A DNA stretch of 64,000 nt from Bradysia coprophila (GCF_014529535.1 NW_023503409.1:4526390-4590389), one strand, 5' to 3'. Counted from the stretch's first letter, positions 22,814-33,329 are shown. Notes: generated by a model from the letters alone, not told the origin. Numbers and translations are program-made.

Positions 22814-24366
22814 CGAGCCATCAGAACAGTCGGAGCGTTTGCTGCGACTGAGCCCCGTACAAACCCGTATATCTATTGCGTACGTGACCCTAGTGCGTCT
22901 GTCACCCTACTTTGACCGTAAGCCTATTGCGCCGGTTAATGTAGTTAAAGTAAAATTATTATGGAATGTGTACATCTTAGAAATTGCGCATAGCGCAATT
23001 ACGAAGCCCCGTACGACGTTCCTTTCAAATGAAACAAAAATTTCAAATAGCCCTAAAATTTTAATTTATTGAGTATAAATACACATAGGGCCCTAGTACC
23101 GGCCTTAGTCCGAGGCCCCAAATTTTTTTTTTTTTTTCAACTACATTCTATTCGGCCTTCGATTACCTTCTAAATTAAACAAAAATTACGACAAACGGAT
23201 GAAATTTACGCGAGTTGTATGTAAAATACACATAGGGCCCTAGTACCAGCCTTAGTCCGAGGACCCAAATTTTTTTTTTTTTTCAACTACATTCTATTCG
23301 GCCTTTGATTACCCTCCAAATGAAACAAAAAATACGGAAAACGGATGAAATTTGCTCGAGTTATATGTAAAATACGCATAGGGCCCTAGTAGCAACCTTA
23401 GTCCGAGGACCCAAATTTATTTTTTTTTTCAACAACATTCTATTCGGCCTTTGATTACCTTCCAAATGACACAAAAATTACGAAAAACGAATGAAATTTA
23501 CTTGAGTTCAATCTAAAATACACATAGGGCCCTAGTAGCGGCCTTAGTCCGAGGACCCAAATTTAATTTTTTTTTCAACAACATTCTATTCGGCCTTTGA
23601 TTACCTTCCAAATGACACAAAAATTACGAAAAACGAATGAAATTTACTCGAGTTCAATGTAAAATACACATAGGGCCCTAGTAGCGGCCTTAGTCCGAGG
23701 ACCCAAATTTAATTTTTTTTTCAACAATATTCTATTCGGCTTTTGATTACCTTCCAAATGACACAAAAATTACGAAAAACGAATGAAATTTACTTGAGTT
23801 CTATGTAAAATACACATAGGGCCCTAGTAGCTTTTCACTTCTAAGGCCCTAACTCACGGTCCACTCACCCGATTTTAAAAAACTTTTTTTTCCTGGATTG
23901 GTATTGACAATACCTATCATTTGCCGTGTCATTTACATTTCCATCGTTTATTTTGCCATAAATATCACCAAAAGACCTTAAATCACTTAGGTGGCCCTAA
24001 CTCACGAAGGGCCGACCCGAATATGTCCATCTTCGAACTTAGCCTCACTATTTTGACTATCTTTCAGGGAAAAAAATTTTTTTTGAAATCGGATTTGATT
24101 TACTCAAGATATCGACGTGACGGACAGACGGACAGACGGACAGACGGACAGACGGACAGACGGACAGACGGACAGACGGACAGACGGACAGACGGACAGA
24201 CGGACAGATGGACAGACGGACAGACGGACAGACGGCCCAAATTTTTATTGCGGATTCGTCATCTATGAACATAGGCAAACACTTTGCCCTTACCGTCTGC
24301 TTCGAACTCCATCAATTACACACGGCATCGTAATCCTATAAGCCCCTTCGTACTTCGTACGGGGCT
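22814..24366 (+). mobile_element. Satellite-bearing non-autonomous element, copy 1
   Basis: Begins CGAGCCATCAGAACAG and ends CGTACGGGGCT; the same ends occur in copy 2 at 39318-40906. Inside are an AGCCCCGTAC motif (near 22852) complementary to the terminal GTACGGGGCT, five head-to-tail units of about 146 bp (starts 23081, 23228, 23374, 23520, 23666, ending 23811), a conserved 3' unique part, an 8-bp microsatellite, and a terminal hairpin AGCCCC-N14-GGGGCT. It inserted in an A-run of a carrier exon with a duplication of about 2 bp. No coding capacity was found, so its family is unresolved. Confidence 0.8.
24118..24235. repeat. GACGGACA microsatellite
   Basis: About 15 tandem copies of the 8-bp unit GACAGACG, nearly perfect (one T for C near 24208). 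In the other copy of the element the same place has under two units, so the array expanded after the copies separated or contracted in the other copy. Confidence 0.95.
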
Positions 24367-25607
24367 AAAAAATCTATAAAGCTCGCGGTATTCGTGGTTT
24401 ATACCGTGGTGCTTCTGCTAACATTCCAAGAGCTGGCTTAGGTGATACGAGCTTAGCTTGTCACGCACAGAAATGCAATTGTTTTTTTGGTCTTAGGGAA
24501 TGGTGCTCAACTGGCAACATACGAACCGTTAAAGGATTATATGAAAAGAAGTGGTTGGAGCTTTTCAAATTCAACGGTAAATTCATTTATATGCTCATGC
24601 ATTGCCGGGACAACGATGGCAATAGCTGTGAATCCGCCAGATGTCATACTGACTCGTTTATATAATCAACCATTGGACGATGTTGGCAGAGGGAAATACT
24701 ACAGCGGAGTCTATGACTGTTTTATTAAAATTGTCAAAAGTGAAGGCGTTTCTGGATTGTACAAAGGGTTTTGGCCCGCTTATATACGTCAGGCGCCTCA
24801 TTCCATACTGTAATTGGGACTGGTCTTTAAATCAGGAATTTACGAGCTAATAAACTTCTGATTCCAGGGTCTTACTTTTCTACGATGAAGCCAAGAAGCT
24901 GAGAGATACATTTTTTCTCTGAGTGATAGAGCTTTGGTTGAAACAAAATAATTAAAACGTTCCGCGAAGGGAACATAATCAAAGAAATCTTAGCGTCAGA
25001 ATATGGCGAAGATTTTAGTCGAATATTTGCCAAAGAATGGCCAATTGCCTACATAGAACTGAGGATGAAAATTTGAAAATTCAATAAACGAATGTTATAG
25101 ATGAGTGGTTTGAACAGTTTTTTTTATTAATCGTCATGCTGTTTACAATGGTTGTCTGGTCCTCGTCTAAATAATAATAAGAAATTACGAATGGATCTCA
25201 TGAAATCGATACCGAATCAATTTCATATTTGTAGTGCAATTCATTTCATTTTCAAAAAAGTCAATTTTTAACAAATAATCAACGTATCTCCAGTATGTAT
25301 ACAATTCTAAGGAGCGCTACATTCCTCAACAGGATTCGAAGCCGGTAACAGTTTAGCCAAAAAGTAAAATAGAAATCTATTAACTTGTGAATCAAATAAA
25401 AACCAAAAAGATTACCTATCGAACAATCAATCCCTTTTGTTTTGTCTGAGTAAAATATGTGAACTCTGCTACGGATACGAAACTCACAATACCAATGAAC
25501 ACAGAGTTATTCATTTTGCAACGCCCACCATATTTTATTATCGGGAAACTGTATAGGAACTGATAGGGAGGTTGCAAAATAACAATCTCCAAGCAATTAC
25601 GTAGGGT

Positions 25608-25697
25608 ATTTTACTTGCAAAGCTCTGCGAAAATGAAAATTATGGCAAGTGTTAGAAAATATCGAAGATTTTCGCAGAGTGCTGCAAGTAAAAAATA
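25608..25697. repeat. Inverted repeat, CTTGCA/TGCAAG arms
   Basis: Arms 25608-25636 and 25668-25697 pair around GCTCTGCGAAAAT and its complement with few mismatches. Likely a small foldback element. Confidence 0.6.
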
Positions 25698-25884
25698 ATA
25701 CACAGTTTTCGCAATTCCGGGCCATAATCATCACCTTTCCATGCATCCATTTAATGTCGTTTTGAAGGTATTTATTTCACAGTGCGTTTTTGATGTTTTT
25801 TTCGCACTTGGGCTTTTTCACATTTTTTTTTCGCACGCTATAGGGCTTAGCACCTTTAAGACAGACTAAATTTTATAAATAAAA

Positions 25885-25985
25885 ACGTTGAACAGACCAG
25901 GATTTGAACATCCAACACCAAAATTTTTCCAAACACCAAGCAACGACTATAGCCATTCGGCTACAAAGTCACACAATTATACAGA
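25885..25985 (-). other. tRNA-like sequence with Pol III A and B boxes
   Basis: Read on the minus strand, TAGCCGAATGG (25963-25953) fits the A box and GTTCAAATC (25909-25901) fits the B box, 43 bp apart, as in tRNA genes and tRNA-derived SINEs. The T-arm has a mismatch next to the loop and I cannot close a full cloverleaf or acceptor stem, so a SINE head or tRNA pseudogene is more likely than a working tRNA. Confidence 0.35.
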
Positions 25986-26190
25986 ACGTATTGTTGAAGC
26001 GTACATACTAAGCATTGACTACTTGATTTTATTTAGCACGACTCTCTACATCACATTGCAATGTGTATGTAGTGCAGGTTGCTTGATCGTTCAAATGAAT
26101 TTATGTTTGCATGTGAATGTTTGGTAGAAATTTTGGTAATATTTTGCATTGGAAAGGTGATTATGGCCCGAAATTGCGAAAAACGTTGTA

Positions 26191-26311
26191 TCTACCACAG
26201 TAGGTATGCCGGTATTTTTTTCGCACACGACGTCTTGTCGACCTCGGCTTCGCCTCGGATCGACAATCGACATCTAGTGCGAAAAAATACCTTCATACCT
26301 ACCTTGGTAGA
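26191..26311. repeat. Hairpin element with CTCGGCTTCGCCTCGG core
   Basis: Arms TCTACCACAGTAGGTATG...TTTTTTCGCAC and the matching GTGCGAAAAAATACC...ACCTTGGTAGA fold back on a GTCGACCTCGGCTTCGCC-type loop. The flanks CGCACACGA and ACATCTAGTGCG recur at 36770-36838, and the CTCGGCTTCGCCTCGG core recurs at 41170-41190. Confidence 0.65.
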
Positions 26312-26629
26312 TAAATAACTATTATAACATTCCAATAAACTAGCCATACATGGCCTTCCATCACAATTTTACAAATTTTCTTGCAGTAAAAATCAAATCA
26401 AAATCAAAATGCACATCAATTTCTAAGAGAATATTCATGTGAACATGGAACAAGCCGTATATACGTTTTTTTTTTCTATCCTCATAAATAGCTATGGTAG
26501 ATTTTTGTCTTTAAAGAATTGTTGAGTACATGTTATTTGAATATGTATATGTGATTAGGATTCACAAAACATCATATCATCGAGGTACAGACGTTCAGTT
26601 TTCGATTTTGATTGCTTGGAACAAGAAGC

Positions 26630-28153
26630 ATGGCCGATGAAAATTTTAATCCTGCTGTGGGCAATCCCATGTTCAATGATAGCCAAAATATTGGTGCCCA
26701 ACCGTTGCCACAACCACTACCCCAAATGCTACCGCGCCGACCAAGACCACTTCATTTCGCTGGAGCAAGTAAGTGTCTCTTCAATGATTTTATTTTTAAA
26801 TTTCAATTGAATTTGTGAATCAAAGTATATATGAATTATTGCGGGAATATCATACTTTGATTTACAAATTCAATTGGCATTTAAGAAAAAATTATTGAAG
26901 AGATCAAATCGAGTCATCCGATTTCCTTCTAAATTATATGGTGTGAAATAGGCAGTGAAAATTTTTTACATTAGAAAAATAAAACGGATCAACCAAAATA
27001 AATAAAATAGCTTCCCTGTGACCAAATAATATTGTTCTCGATTATTCTTCAACTGCATGAGGTGCAGCAGAACTACAATCAAGTGCAAAATATTTTTTTA
27101 CCTTTATATATTTGTATCACAAGTTAAAAATTGCAAACGAGAACCACGTAATTTTCAATATTAATTCAATACTATTCAGTCCTAAAAACCAGAAACAGAA
27201 TCTGCAAAGTCAGACAAATTAATCTTCAAAGATCCGTTATTTACTGTTACTTTTAACTGAAAAATTATGACGATACTTTTACCGCCACTTGTATGTAGTT
27301 CAAGTCTTCTACCGTAGCATGCGTAGCATCATGCATCTCTGTCATTCCGTTATTTTGTTATCAACAGAAATGAGCATTAATAACTTACATAAAGTATTTA
27401 ATCGATTTTGTTGCAAACAGCCGATGAGGTGCAAGGTTCTGAAAGAACATGTTAAGGCAGCCATGAAGGCGGTAAACACCGAAATTGATAAACGCACTCA
27501 GTACAGATTCTTTGTGAAATCAACTTGAAGAAAATGTTATTTTTGTGTCACCGCCTTTGATCAACTCAGATGTTGTCTTAACCTGTTCTTTCAGAACATT
27601 GATGAGGAGGTCATAGGAAATTTACGTTCACCTTTCGTTTTAACGCGTTCGGGCAACGCACTTCAAGTAAAACTGATCATTGTCATAGTCAAAGCGAAAT
27701 GTGATGGCTCAAGCGAATACTTTAATTTTTCACACATTTTATATATTTGTAGTAGTCTAACTAGTCTAACCACACAAGAAACACTGTGTTTGCACGCTAA
27801 AAAAAGGGTTGGAAAAAAATTTGCATGTAATTAGACAAGATCGAAGTAATGAAATTATATTTATTCTATTTGTGCATGTTCAAGAAAACTTTCATTGTAT
27901 TTAACACAAACAATTCTATCAATTTTTAAGGCACTCCAAATATGTCATTTATCCCGGCCAAAATTCCTAGAGAAGGTAAACATCTCACAACATATTCGTT
28001 TTTCCTTGTCACTATAATTAAAACTCATTGTTTTCAGCATTTAACGTTCCCGTGGTTATGGTCGACGGATTGTTGAAAGACGGTGACGGCTACATTTACA
28101 CGAAATCAAATAAAAGCTCGTTTGCAGGAAAGAACGGGCAACGATGGCAGTGA
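26630..28153 (+). CDS. FLYWCH zinc-finger protein with in-frame TGA
   Basis: Exons 26630-26768, 27931-27975 and 28038-28153 give 99 residues to a TGA. The N-terminus is proline-rich (PLPQPLPQMLPRRPRP). Exon 3 begins a FLYWCH zinc finger: LLKDGDGYIYTK then NGQRWQ, then TGA, and the same frame continues 44 codons to TAA at 28286 with CSGQNNIYCPTRAYT and KHNHKAP. Those supply the two cysteines and the H-x-H of the domain. So either the stop is read through, or a recent nonsense change (or codon insertion, since the usual spacing is W-x-C) has split the domain. FLYWCH exons in insects are often found in chromatin factors such as mod(mdg4); no BTB domain is present here. Intron 1 is 1.16 kb and holds a MITE. 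Poly(A) signal at 28485. Confidence 0.6.
27435..27598. mobile_element. MITE-like inverted repeat, family A, copy 1
   Basis: Ends GGTTCTGAAAGAACATGTTA and the complementary TTAACCTGTTCTTTCAGAAC bound a 164-bp segment in intron 1 of the FLYWCH gene. A diverged relative with the same termini lies at 45722-45963. Confidence 0.6.
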
Positions 28154-28288
28154 TGTTCAGGCCAAAACAATATTTATTGCCCAACACGGGCCTATACTAG
28201 ACCGAACATAAAAAATATGGCGTACATTTCAGCGAGAAGAAAACATAATCACAAAGCTCCAGCTGCAGCGCCGGAAGAAGGATTTTAA
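28154..28288 (+). other. Conserved-looking read-through extension
   Basis: Forty-four sense codons after the TGA, ending in TAA, encode the C-terminal half of a FLYWCH domain: two spaced cysteines, CPTRAYT, and an HNH near the end followed by an alanine-rich tail. The match to the domain continues exactly across the stop, which is why it is listed apart from 3' UTR. Confidence 0.6.
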
Positions 28289-28484
28289 TTAATTTGCGTA
28301 TTTGTGTTTTGTAAAAAAGCGTGCGAGAGACAACTCGGCTGGACCGATGCTAATTGTGATTTTTTTTATGTATTTATTCTCGCACGTCTTTTAGTTTTCT
28401 TTGTCGATTTTGTAATTTTGTAATTGTAATGACTTTTTTGTGCGGGTCGGGTCCTTTGACTGACAATTTTTCGAATATATTTTA

Positions 28485-28490
28485 AATAAA
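28485..28490 (+). terminator. Poly(A) signal AATAAA
   Basis: AATAAA about 200 bp after the read-through TAA of the FLYWCH gene, followed by a T-rich stretch. Confidence 0.5.
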
Positions 28491-28732
28491 TTTCATTCTA
28501 TTTGTCTTTGTTAAACTTCCGAAGCATCACAAATCATCGAAGCAAAACAAAAACTTCCAATTAAATATGAACGTCGAGTGAGTTTTTTATGTAAACAATC
28601 ACTTCGAAAATTAGATGTGTGAAGAACTGAAAAATGCTTGTTGACAGGGACAAACGAGAGGTTTCTTGCGTAGCGTAAAACAAATAGCAAATAATGTTAC
28701 CGTGCACTGTCGGAAAATCTGAATTAAGTTAT

Positions 28733-28915
28733 TTAATTACGTCATTAAATTACGTCATTTAATTACGTCATTAAATTACGCCATTAAATTACGTCACTTA
28801 ATTACGTCATTAAATTACGTCATTAAATTACGTCACTTAATTACGTCATTAAATTACGTCACTTAATTCCGTCACTTAATTACGTCATTAAATTACGTCA
28901 TTTAATTACGTCGTT
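28733..28915. repeat. 13-bp tandem array with ATF/CRE-like cores
   Basis: About fourteen alternating copies of ATTAAATTACGTC and ATTTAATTACGTC. Each junction reads ATTACGTCA, the complement of TGACGTAAT, which resembles ATF/CREB or C/EBP-type half-sites. The array ends about 265 bp upstream of the next gene's start codon, so it could act as a regulatory cluster or be a neutral minisatellite. Confidence 0.85.
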
Positions 28916-29181
28916 TAATACATTGAAGTTAATTGCGGCTTGTCAACTTTCGGCACCCTGGACTTTACTTAAATCGTCGAGGAATGCCTCCAAATAAATT
29001 TCTAAAAATCTAGAACGCTTTGTGCAACCCTTAACACAGTGTAGTCAATATCATCAACGGCCCATTCGTGTAGGTGTGTGTAGCTCAATTCTAAATTCCT
29101 ATTCAATTCGCTTTAGATACATTTATAGTTCATGGTGTGTACTTTCAGCATCGACAAAAAAAATCGTTTTCAAAAATCAAA

Positions 29182-30940
29182 ATGAAATTTTGTCCAGAAA
29201 ATTTGTGTAAATTTTGTTCCAAGTTCTTTTGTTGCCTTGAGTGTCGTATCAAACACGAAATTCAGATACATTTTTCGTCATTTTGCGAAACTGTTTGTTG
29301 TGATTTGTGTAATGGGCAAGATAGAATTGTTCTGCAGCGCGAAAATACCACTGCATTCATAGATCATCTATTCAAGTTTCATTTACCGTTGCGATGTAAA
29401 TGTTGTTCAATGGTATTTGAACATAAAGACGATCTCGTTACCGTCCATACGTGCGCACCATCGAAAAACGCTAAAGGCGAAAAGTTGAAATCGAAAATGG
29501 CAGGTGATGGAAAAATTGTACCAATTATTGAAGAAGAACTAGAATCGGGAAAAGTGTCAGACGTAAGTGTTTGGAATATATGCAACAGTCTTATTGGATT
29601 TATAATGAAAAGAAAATTGTGTAAAACAGAAGCCGAATGAAAACAGCGTGGCCGACAATGGATCGTCAGTTCGGAATAATGGATCATCGATGAACAGCAG
29701 TGAGAATGCGAATCACACTCCACCCATTACTTTAGTCCGACAAACTTCGACACCAATGACTAAAATGTTGCATGAAGTCAAGCGCAACAATTACGAATCA
29801 ATGTCTGCATCGTCGATCCAAATGTCTAGCATTGAGAACTGTAGCAGCGAGAATGATATTAGTCCCCCGGTACCATCTGCAACGTCGAATTTGATTTTAT
29901 TCAAGCAACCAAACAGAAGAATGCCGATTGGTACGACACCCTATCGACAAATCATGTCGAAAAGTATTCAACGAGCATTCAGCAATCAAGGAATATCACG
30001 AGTACGTAGTGTGAACGCTACTCCGCCGCTCGATTTACGCACAAGTCCAGTCATTCGGCGAACAGCATCAATGGAAGGAAACGTAAGACCACGCGCAGTA
30101 TGTATGCGTAATGACGCAAATACGGTTGATTTGCGAACGACTCCAGTCATTCGTCGCACGAGACACTTTGAAGCAAAGAATCTAGCGAAAGCAATCAATT
30201 CTCGACCCGATGGGTTATATGGCACCTTTATCGAATCTGAGGAAAATCAACCCGACAATCCCAAGGTTTCACCGCACGTATCACCACCCAAGTCATCGCT
30301 GTCCAGAAGTAAAAGTACTAATACGTTCTTCGAGACCTGCCGAAGCTTTGACGCGAGCGTGACCTCATCTGACCAGATTTCGGAAACACCAAAATCTACT
30401 GGTCTTTCCGCGAGAAGTTCATCATTTTCTTCCCGTCATAGAATTAAGAAAACGTCTGATGGAGATAAATGGTTTACTCCGTCACCAGAAAACGCAGAAA
30501 ACATATCGGCTGGCTCTACCAAAATATTGAATGTCGGTTCGTCGAATAAAAATGAGCTCAAGCATGAACGTTCGGAAACGACAAAAAAGGACGACGATAA
30601 GGACAAAGATTTGAATAATCAGCCTTCCAAAGGCATTATATGGTCACTAGTTTCATCAGTTTTGCGATTCACATCAACCGGTGGAGGAGCGGCTACTAAC
30701 AATTTAGCGTCTGACGATAAAAACTCACTGATCAAACGCTGTGCATCATTTACCGGCATTTTACCGAAAAAGCCGAATTTACAAAATTTGACTGACGAAA
30801 ATCCGTACAAACGTCGTCGAACTACTACACTGTCGGAAGTTGAAAGTTTCAGTCAGCTGGGAGACGATGGAGATATTTCTGCGAAACGAATGCAACGCAT
30901 CAACGCTCGACCGCCTATTAATCGTATGAGACAAAGTTAA
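29182..30940 (+). CDS. Zinc-finger-like nuclear protein with PVIRR repeats
   Basis: Two exons, 29182-29562 and 29630-30940 (67-bp intron, GTAAGT donor), give 563 residues. The start is the first in-frame ATG. The N-terminal 100 residues carry paired cysteines and histidines (CKFCSKFFCCLEC, KHEIQIH, CDLCNGQ, HLFKFHLP, CKCCSMVF, VHTC) suggesting two or three degenerate zinc fingers. The rest is disordered, Ser/Thr/Pro-rich and basic, with a duplicated motif DLRTSPVIRRT / DLRTTPVIRRT and many SP/TP sites (HVSPPK, TPSPEN). The C-terminal segment (IKRCASFTGILPKK, PYKRRRTTTLSEVESFSQLG, KRMQRINARPP) looks conserved and phospho-regulated. This is the style of a nuclear, cell-cycle-regulated protein, but I cannot name an orthologue. 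Poly(A) signal at 31059. Confidence 0.72.
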
Positions 30941-31058
30941 ATTTTATATTTCATGAAATTATTATTTAATTGCTGTAAGTAATCATTGATTTCTTTCTAA
31001 TTTATTTTTTCAAAATGTAGAAATAATGCTTTTTTTTTGGTTGTTAATCTTTTCCCAA

Positions 31059-31064
31059 AATAAA
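31059..31064 (+). terminator. Poly(A) signal AATAAA
   Basis: AATAAA 119 bp downstream of the stop codon of the zinc-finger-like gene. Confidence 0.5.
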
Positions 31065-33165
31065 TGAAATTTCTCGAATTCGAGTTTTTCTATTTGTGAT
31101 CATCTGCTATTGAAAACTGGCGCAGGAATAAACGACAAGCTCAGACTAATGCAAATAGGAAAGCTCATGTTCTAAAAGTGAAGTAAAAGATTGGAAACCA
31201 ATTCCTTGCGAATACTTAGATCGATTGAAGTAACAGATCCGATAGTTAAACTCTTGATATGCGTGATGTCTGTGAAAGTTTTGTGATTTTCTCTGTGTAG
31301 ACCAATAGACCTATAGTTTAGTCGGAAACGTATTACGGTTTGATCTCTAGGCTTGGGCTGCAATTATTTTTTAGTGACCTGTTACACAGGCACTGACTGA
31401 AAGTCATACCTCTAAGGTATAGTTGAGACAAGGCGATTTGGTTAATTTTTTTTAAGTTTTTAGGGAAAGTATGACAAGTTTCTAAAAAAAATTAACATTG
31501 CTTCGCGCAATAGAATATTACTTCTTTAGGATTTTTCTGTGGTCCATGTTGTTTGCCATGTACAGTTGTAAGTCAAATTTTTCCCGACCTGAACTGACCT
31601 GACACATTCAAGCCTTTGGAACGTTGGAACTTTGGTAGCACAAGTGTTATCGACAGAACCACCTTTTGATCCTCCAAGTTATATAATGAGTCCAAAAATA
31701 ACAGCGCTGGCCCGCAACTTGACATGTACAACTTTAAGTTAACAACAACCACCGTCGCTCGACTTGTGGCCGGACTAGCTACTTTTGCCTCAATATAGTC
31801 TTCATTGAAATTACCTGTATCTGAGTCAGTTAAAAATTAATTCGTGAGTTTGTATTACCATCTTCGCGTTTCAATAACAATGAAATTCTAGTACCAAGCA
31901 CCAACCATAAAAAATTTTCTTAACCGAAATCATTTTGTATCGTTTTTCTTCGGCGAAGTCATCTTGATTTTTTTTTGTTTTCCTCCACCTTGGAATGTCC
32001 AACTTCTTTTTCGTTTCCACTAATTTTGATTGGAAACTGGACTCACTTTCAAAATGATTATTGTAGAACGGCCTCTTCGATTGTCGAGCGACTTCACCTG
32101 CTCTTTGCAGAAATCTGTGTCGGCTCGTGTTTCAGTGGCTACATCTTCGCAATCACTTCATTTTCGATTTCATGGTTAATCAATGTTTTCATAGGATCAG
32201 CACATAATGATGATAATGATCGACCTGGCGGACATGTTTGAACATGTTTTCTTCAAATCCTATAACACCATCTTGCCAAACCAGTTTCAGCCGTTCCTAC
32301 TTTCTTCCACATGAAGACGCTCATAAGTGCCTATTCAGTCTAGGTCGCAGTGGGGAGATGAACCAATTTCTCTTGCTTGAATGCTTTCGCTCAAAATTTT
32401 TAGCTACCAAACTTTCTCCAAATGGATCAAATTTCTACATTATGCGCAGCGCGTTCCCGTAAAACATACTTTCGAAACGATTTCGACGCTAAAACATAAT
32501 ATTTCGAAGGAATAAATATAAATTGAATTAAAAATTTACGGAGCAAAACTTTTCACGTCCGTCTTACTTGCACAGCCGGAAAAGCCATTCATATTGTAAC
32601 TTAAAAGTCGAATATGTCCGAAACTACAATATCTTTTTGAAAAATTGGTTCTGTTCTGGAAAATATGGCTCATTGCCGATATTTCATGGAAGAACGTTTT
32701 TTGTAGAGTAAGAATGGAGTCGGTATATTAGGGTCCCCAAAACAATGTCCAGGAAAGTACATCAATTTTGCAGTCTCTCCATTTCCAATAAATTTTTCAT
32801 AAATGATGTGTCATTCGAAAGCTACATTCAAGTGCTTCTGATTTTAGCCCGCCGGCCATGGTAAATGTTTAGTTGCCATAGATATGGCCTGGGAAACCCA
32901 TGTATGTCCTAGTAGAGTTTTGTGAAGTTTTTTTCTAGATCAATAATAGCTATAATTAGGGATACTAGTTCTAGTTTGCCTTGCATAGACATTTCATCAC
33001 TCCGTTTCCTTCATTTCTGTTCAAGGATTATGGATAGGGTTATATCTGGGACGTTATTGACGATTTCGATTATGAAAAATTGCAATTTACTTTTACGAAA
33101 GGTTTTTCGTGAGACATAAGTATATAAGTACATAAGTATCTCGATGAAATTATTTTTGTGACTGT

Positions 33166-33329
33166 TTAAGGAGTGTGTAGAGGAATTTCGCGCCGGAGTC
33201 ATTCACAAAGCGACTTGTGTGAGTCACAAAATGATATTTTCCTTTTACAAAATGCCATATTGTGAATCATACAGGTAACTTTGTGAATGACACCGGCGTG
33301 AAATTCCTAGCGGCCGAGTTACTCCTTAA
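33166..33329. mobile_element. 164-bp MITE-like inverted repeat
   Basis: Ends TTAAGGAGT and ACTCCTTAA, with paired sub-terminal blocks GAATTTCGCGCCGGAGTCAT and ATGACACCGGCGTGAAATTC and an internal pair around GTCACAAAATGA. The arms are imperfect, so it is an older insertion. No clear target duplication. Confidence 0.6.

Larger units (their letters stand above)
22185..24922 (+). pseudogene. SLC25 mitochondrial carrier (SLC25A34/35-like) split by an insertion
   Basis: Exons: 22185-22271, 22344-22519, 22591-22813, then resuming at 24367-24441, 24497-24809, 24868-24922. The deduced protein of about 300 residues has the three-repeat carrier plan with the PxD/E-x-x-[KR]-x-R type signatures: NPLE followed by VVKIRLQLQG, SPFYLIKTHMQ, and NPPDVILTRLYNQP. 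GIRGLYRGASANIPRAGLG is typical of the SLC25A34/35 group of inner-membrane carriers of uncertain substrate. Exon 3 is interrupted by a 1553-bp repeat element. Reading across and removing two of the A bases at the junction restores GIISAFKKIYKARGIRGLYRG-like coding in frame. No donor or acceptor lies at the element edges, so it cannot be cleanly spliced out. The rest of the gene has no visible damage, so the break looks recent. Confidence 0.75.
24923..26629. other. Intergenic region with nested inverted repeats
   Basis: AATAAA at 25083 may end the carrier transcript. The rest contains a 90-bp inverted repeat (25608-25697), a wider inverted pair (about 25703-25742 with 26147-26186, around CGGGCCATAATCATCACC), a Pol-III-box tRNA-like stretch on the minus strand, and a hairpin at 26191-26311. 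No protein gene is seen. Confidence 0.5.

Noticed and set aside
23921-24341. Open frames of DGQTDRRT repeats on both strands
   Set aside because: They are translations of an 8-bp microsatellite inside a repeat element; any 8-bp array stays open in several frames.
22814-24366. Helitron as the class of the satellite-bearing element
   Set aside because: A terminal hairpin and CTAA-like end are suggestive, but it lacks a 5' TC, inserted in an A-run and not between A and T, and appears to have duplicated about 2 bp.
31975-32462. Possible gene suggested by two adjoining open frames
   Set aside because: The frames do not join through splice sites, have no recognisable domain, and the reverse strand is full of stops.
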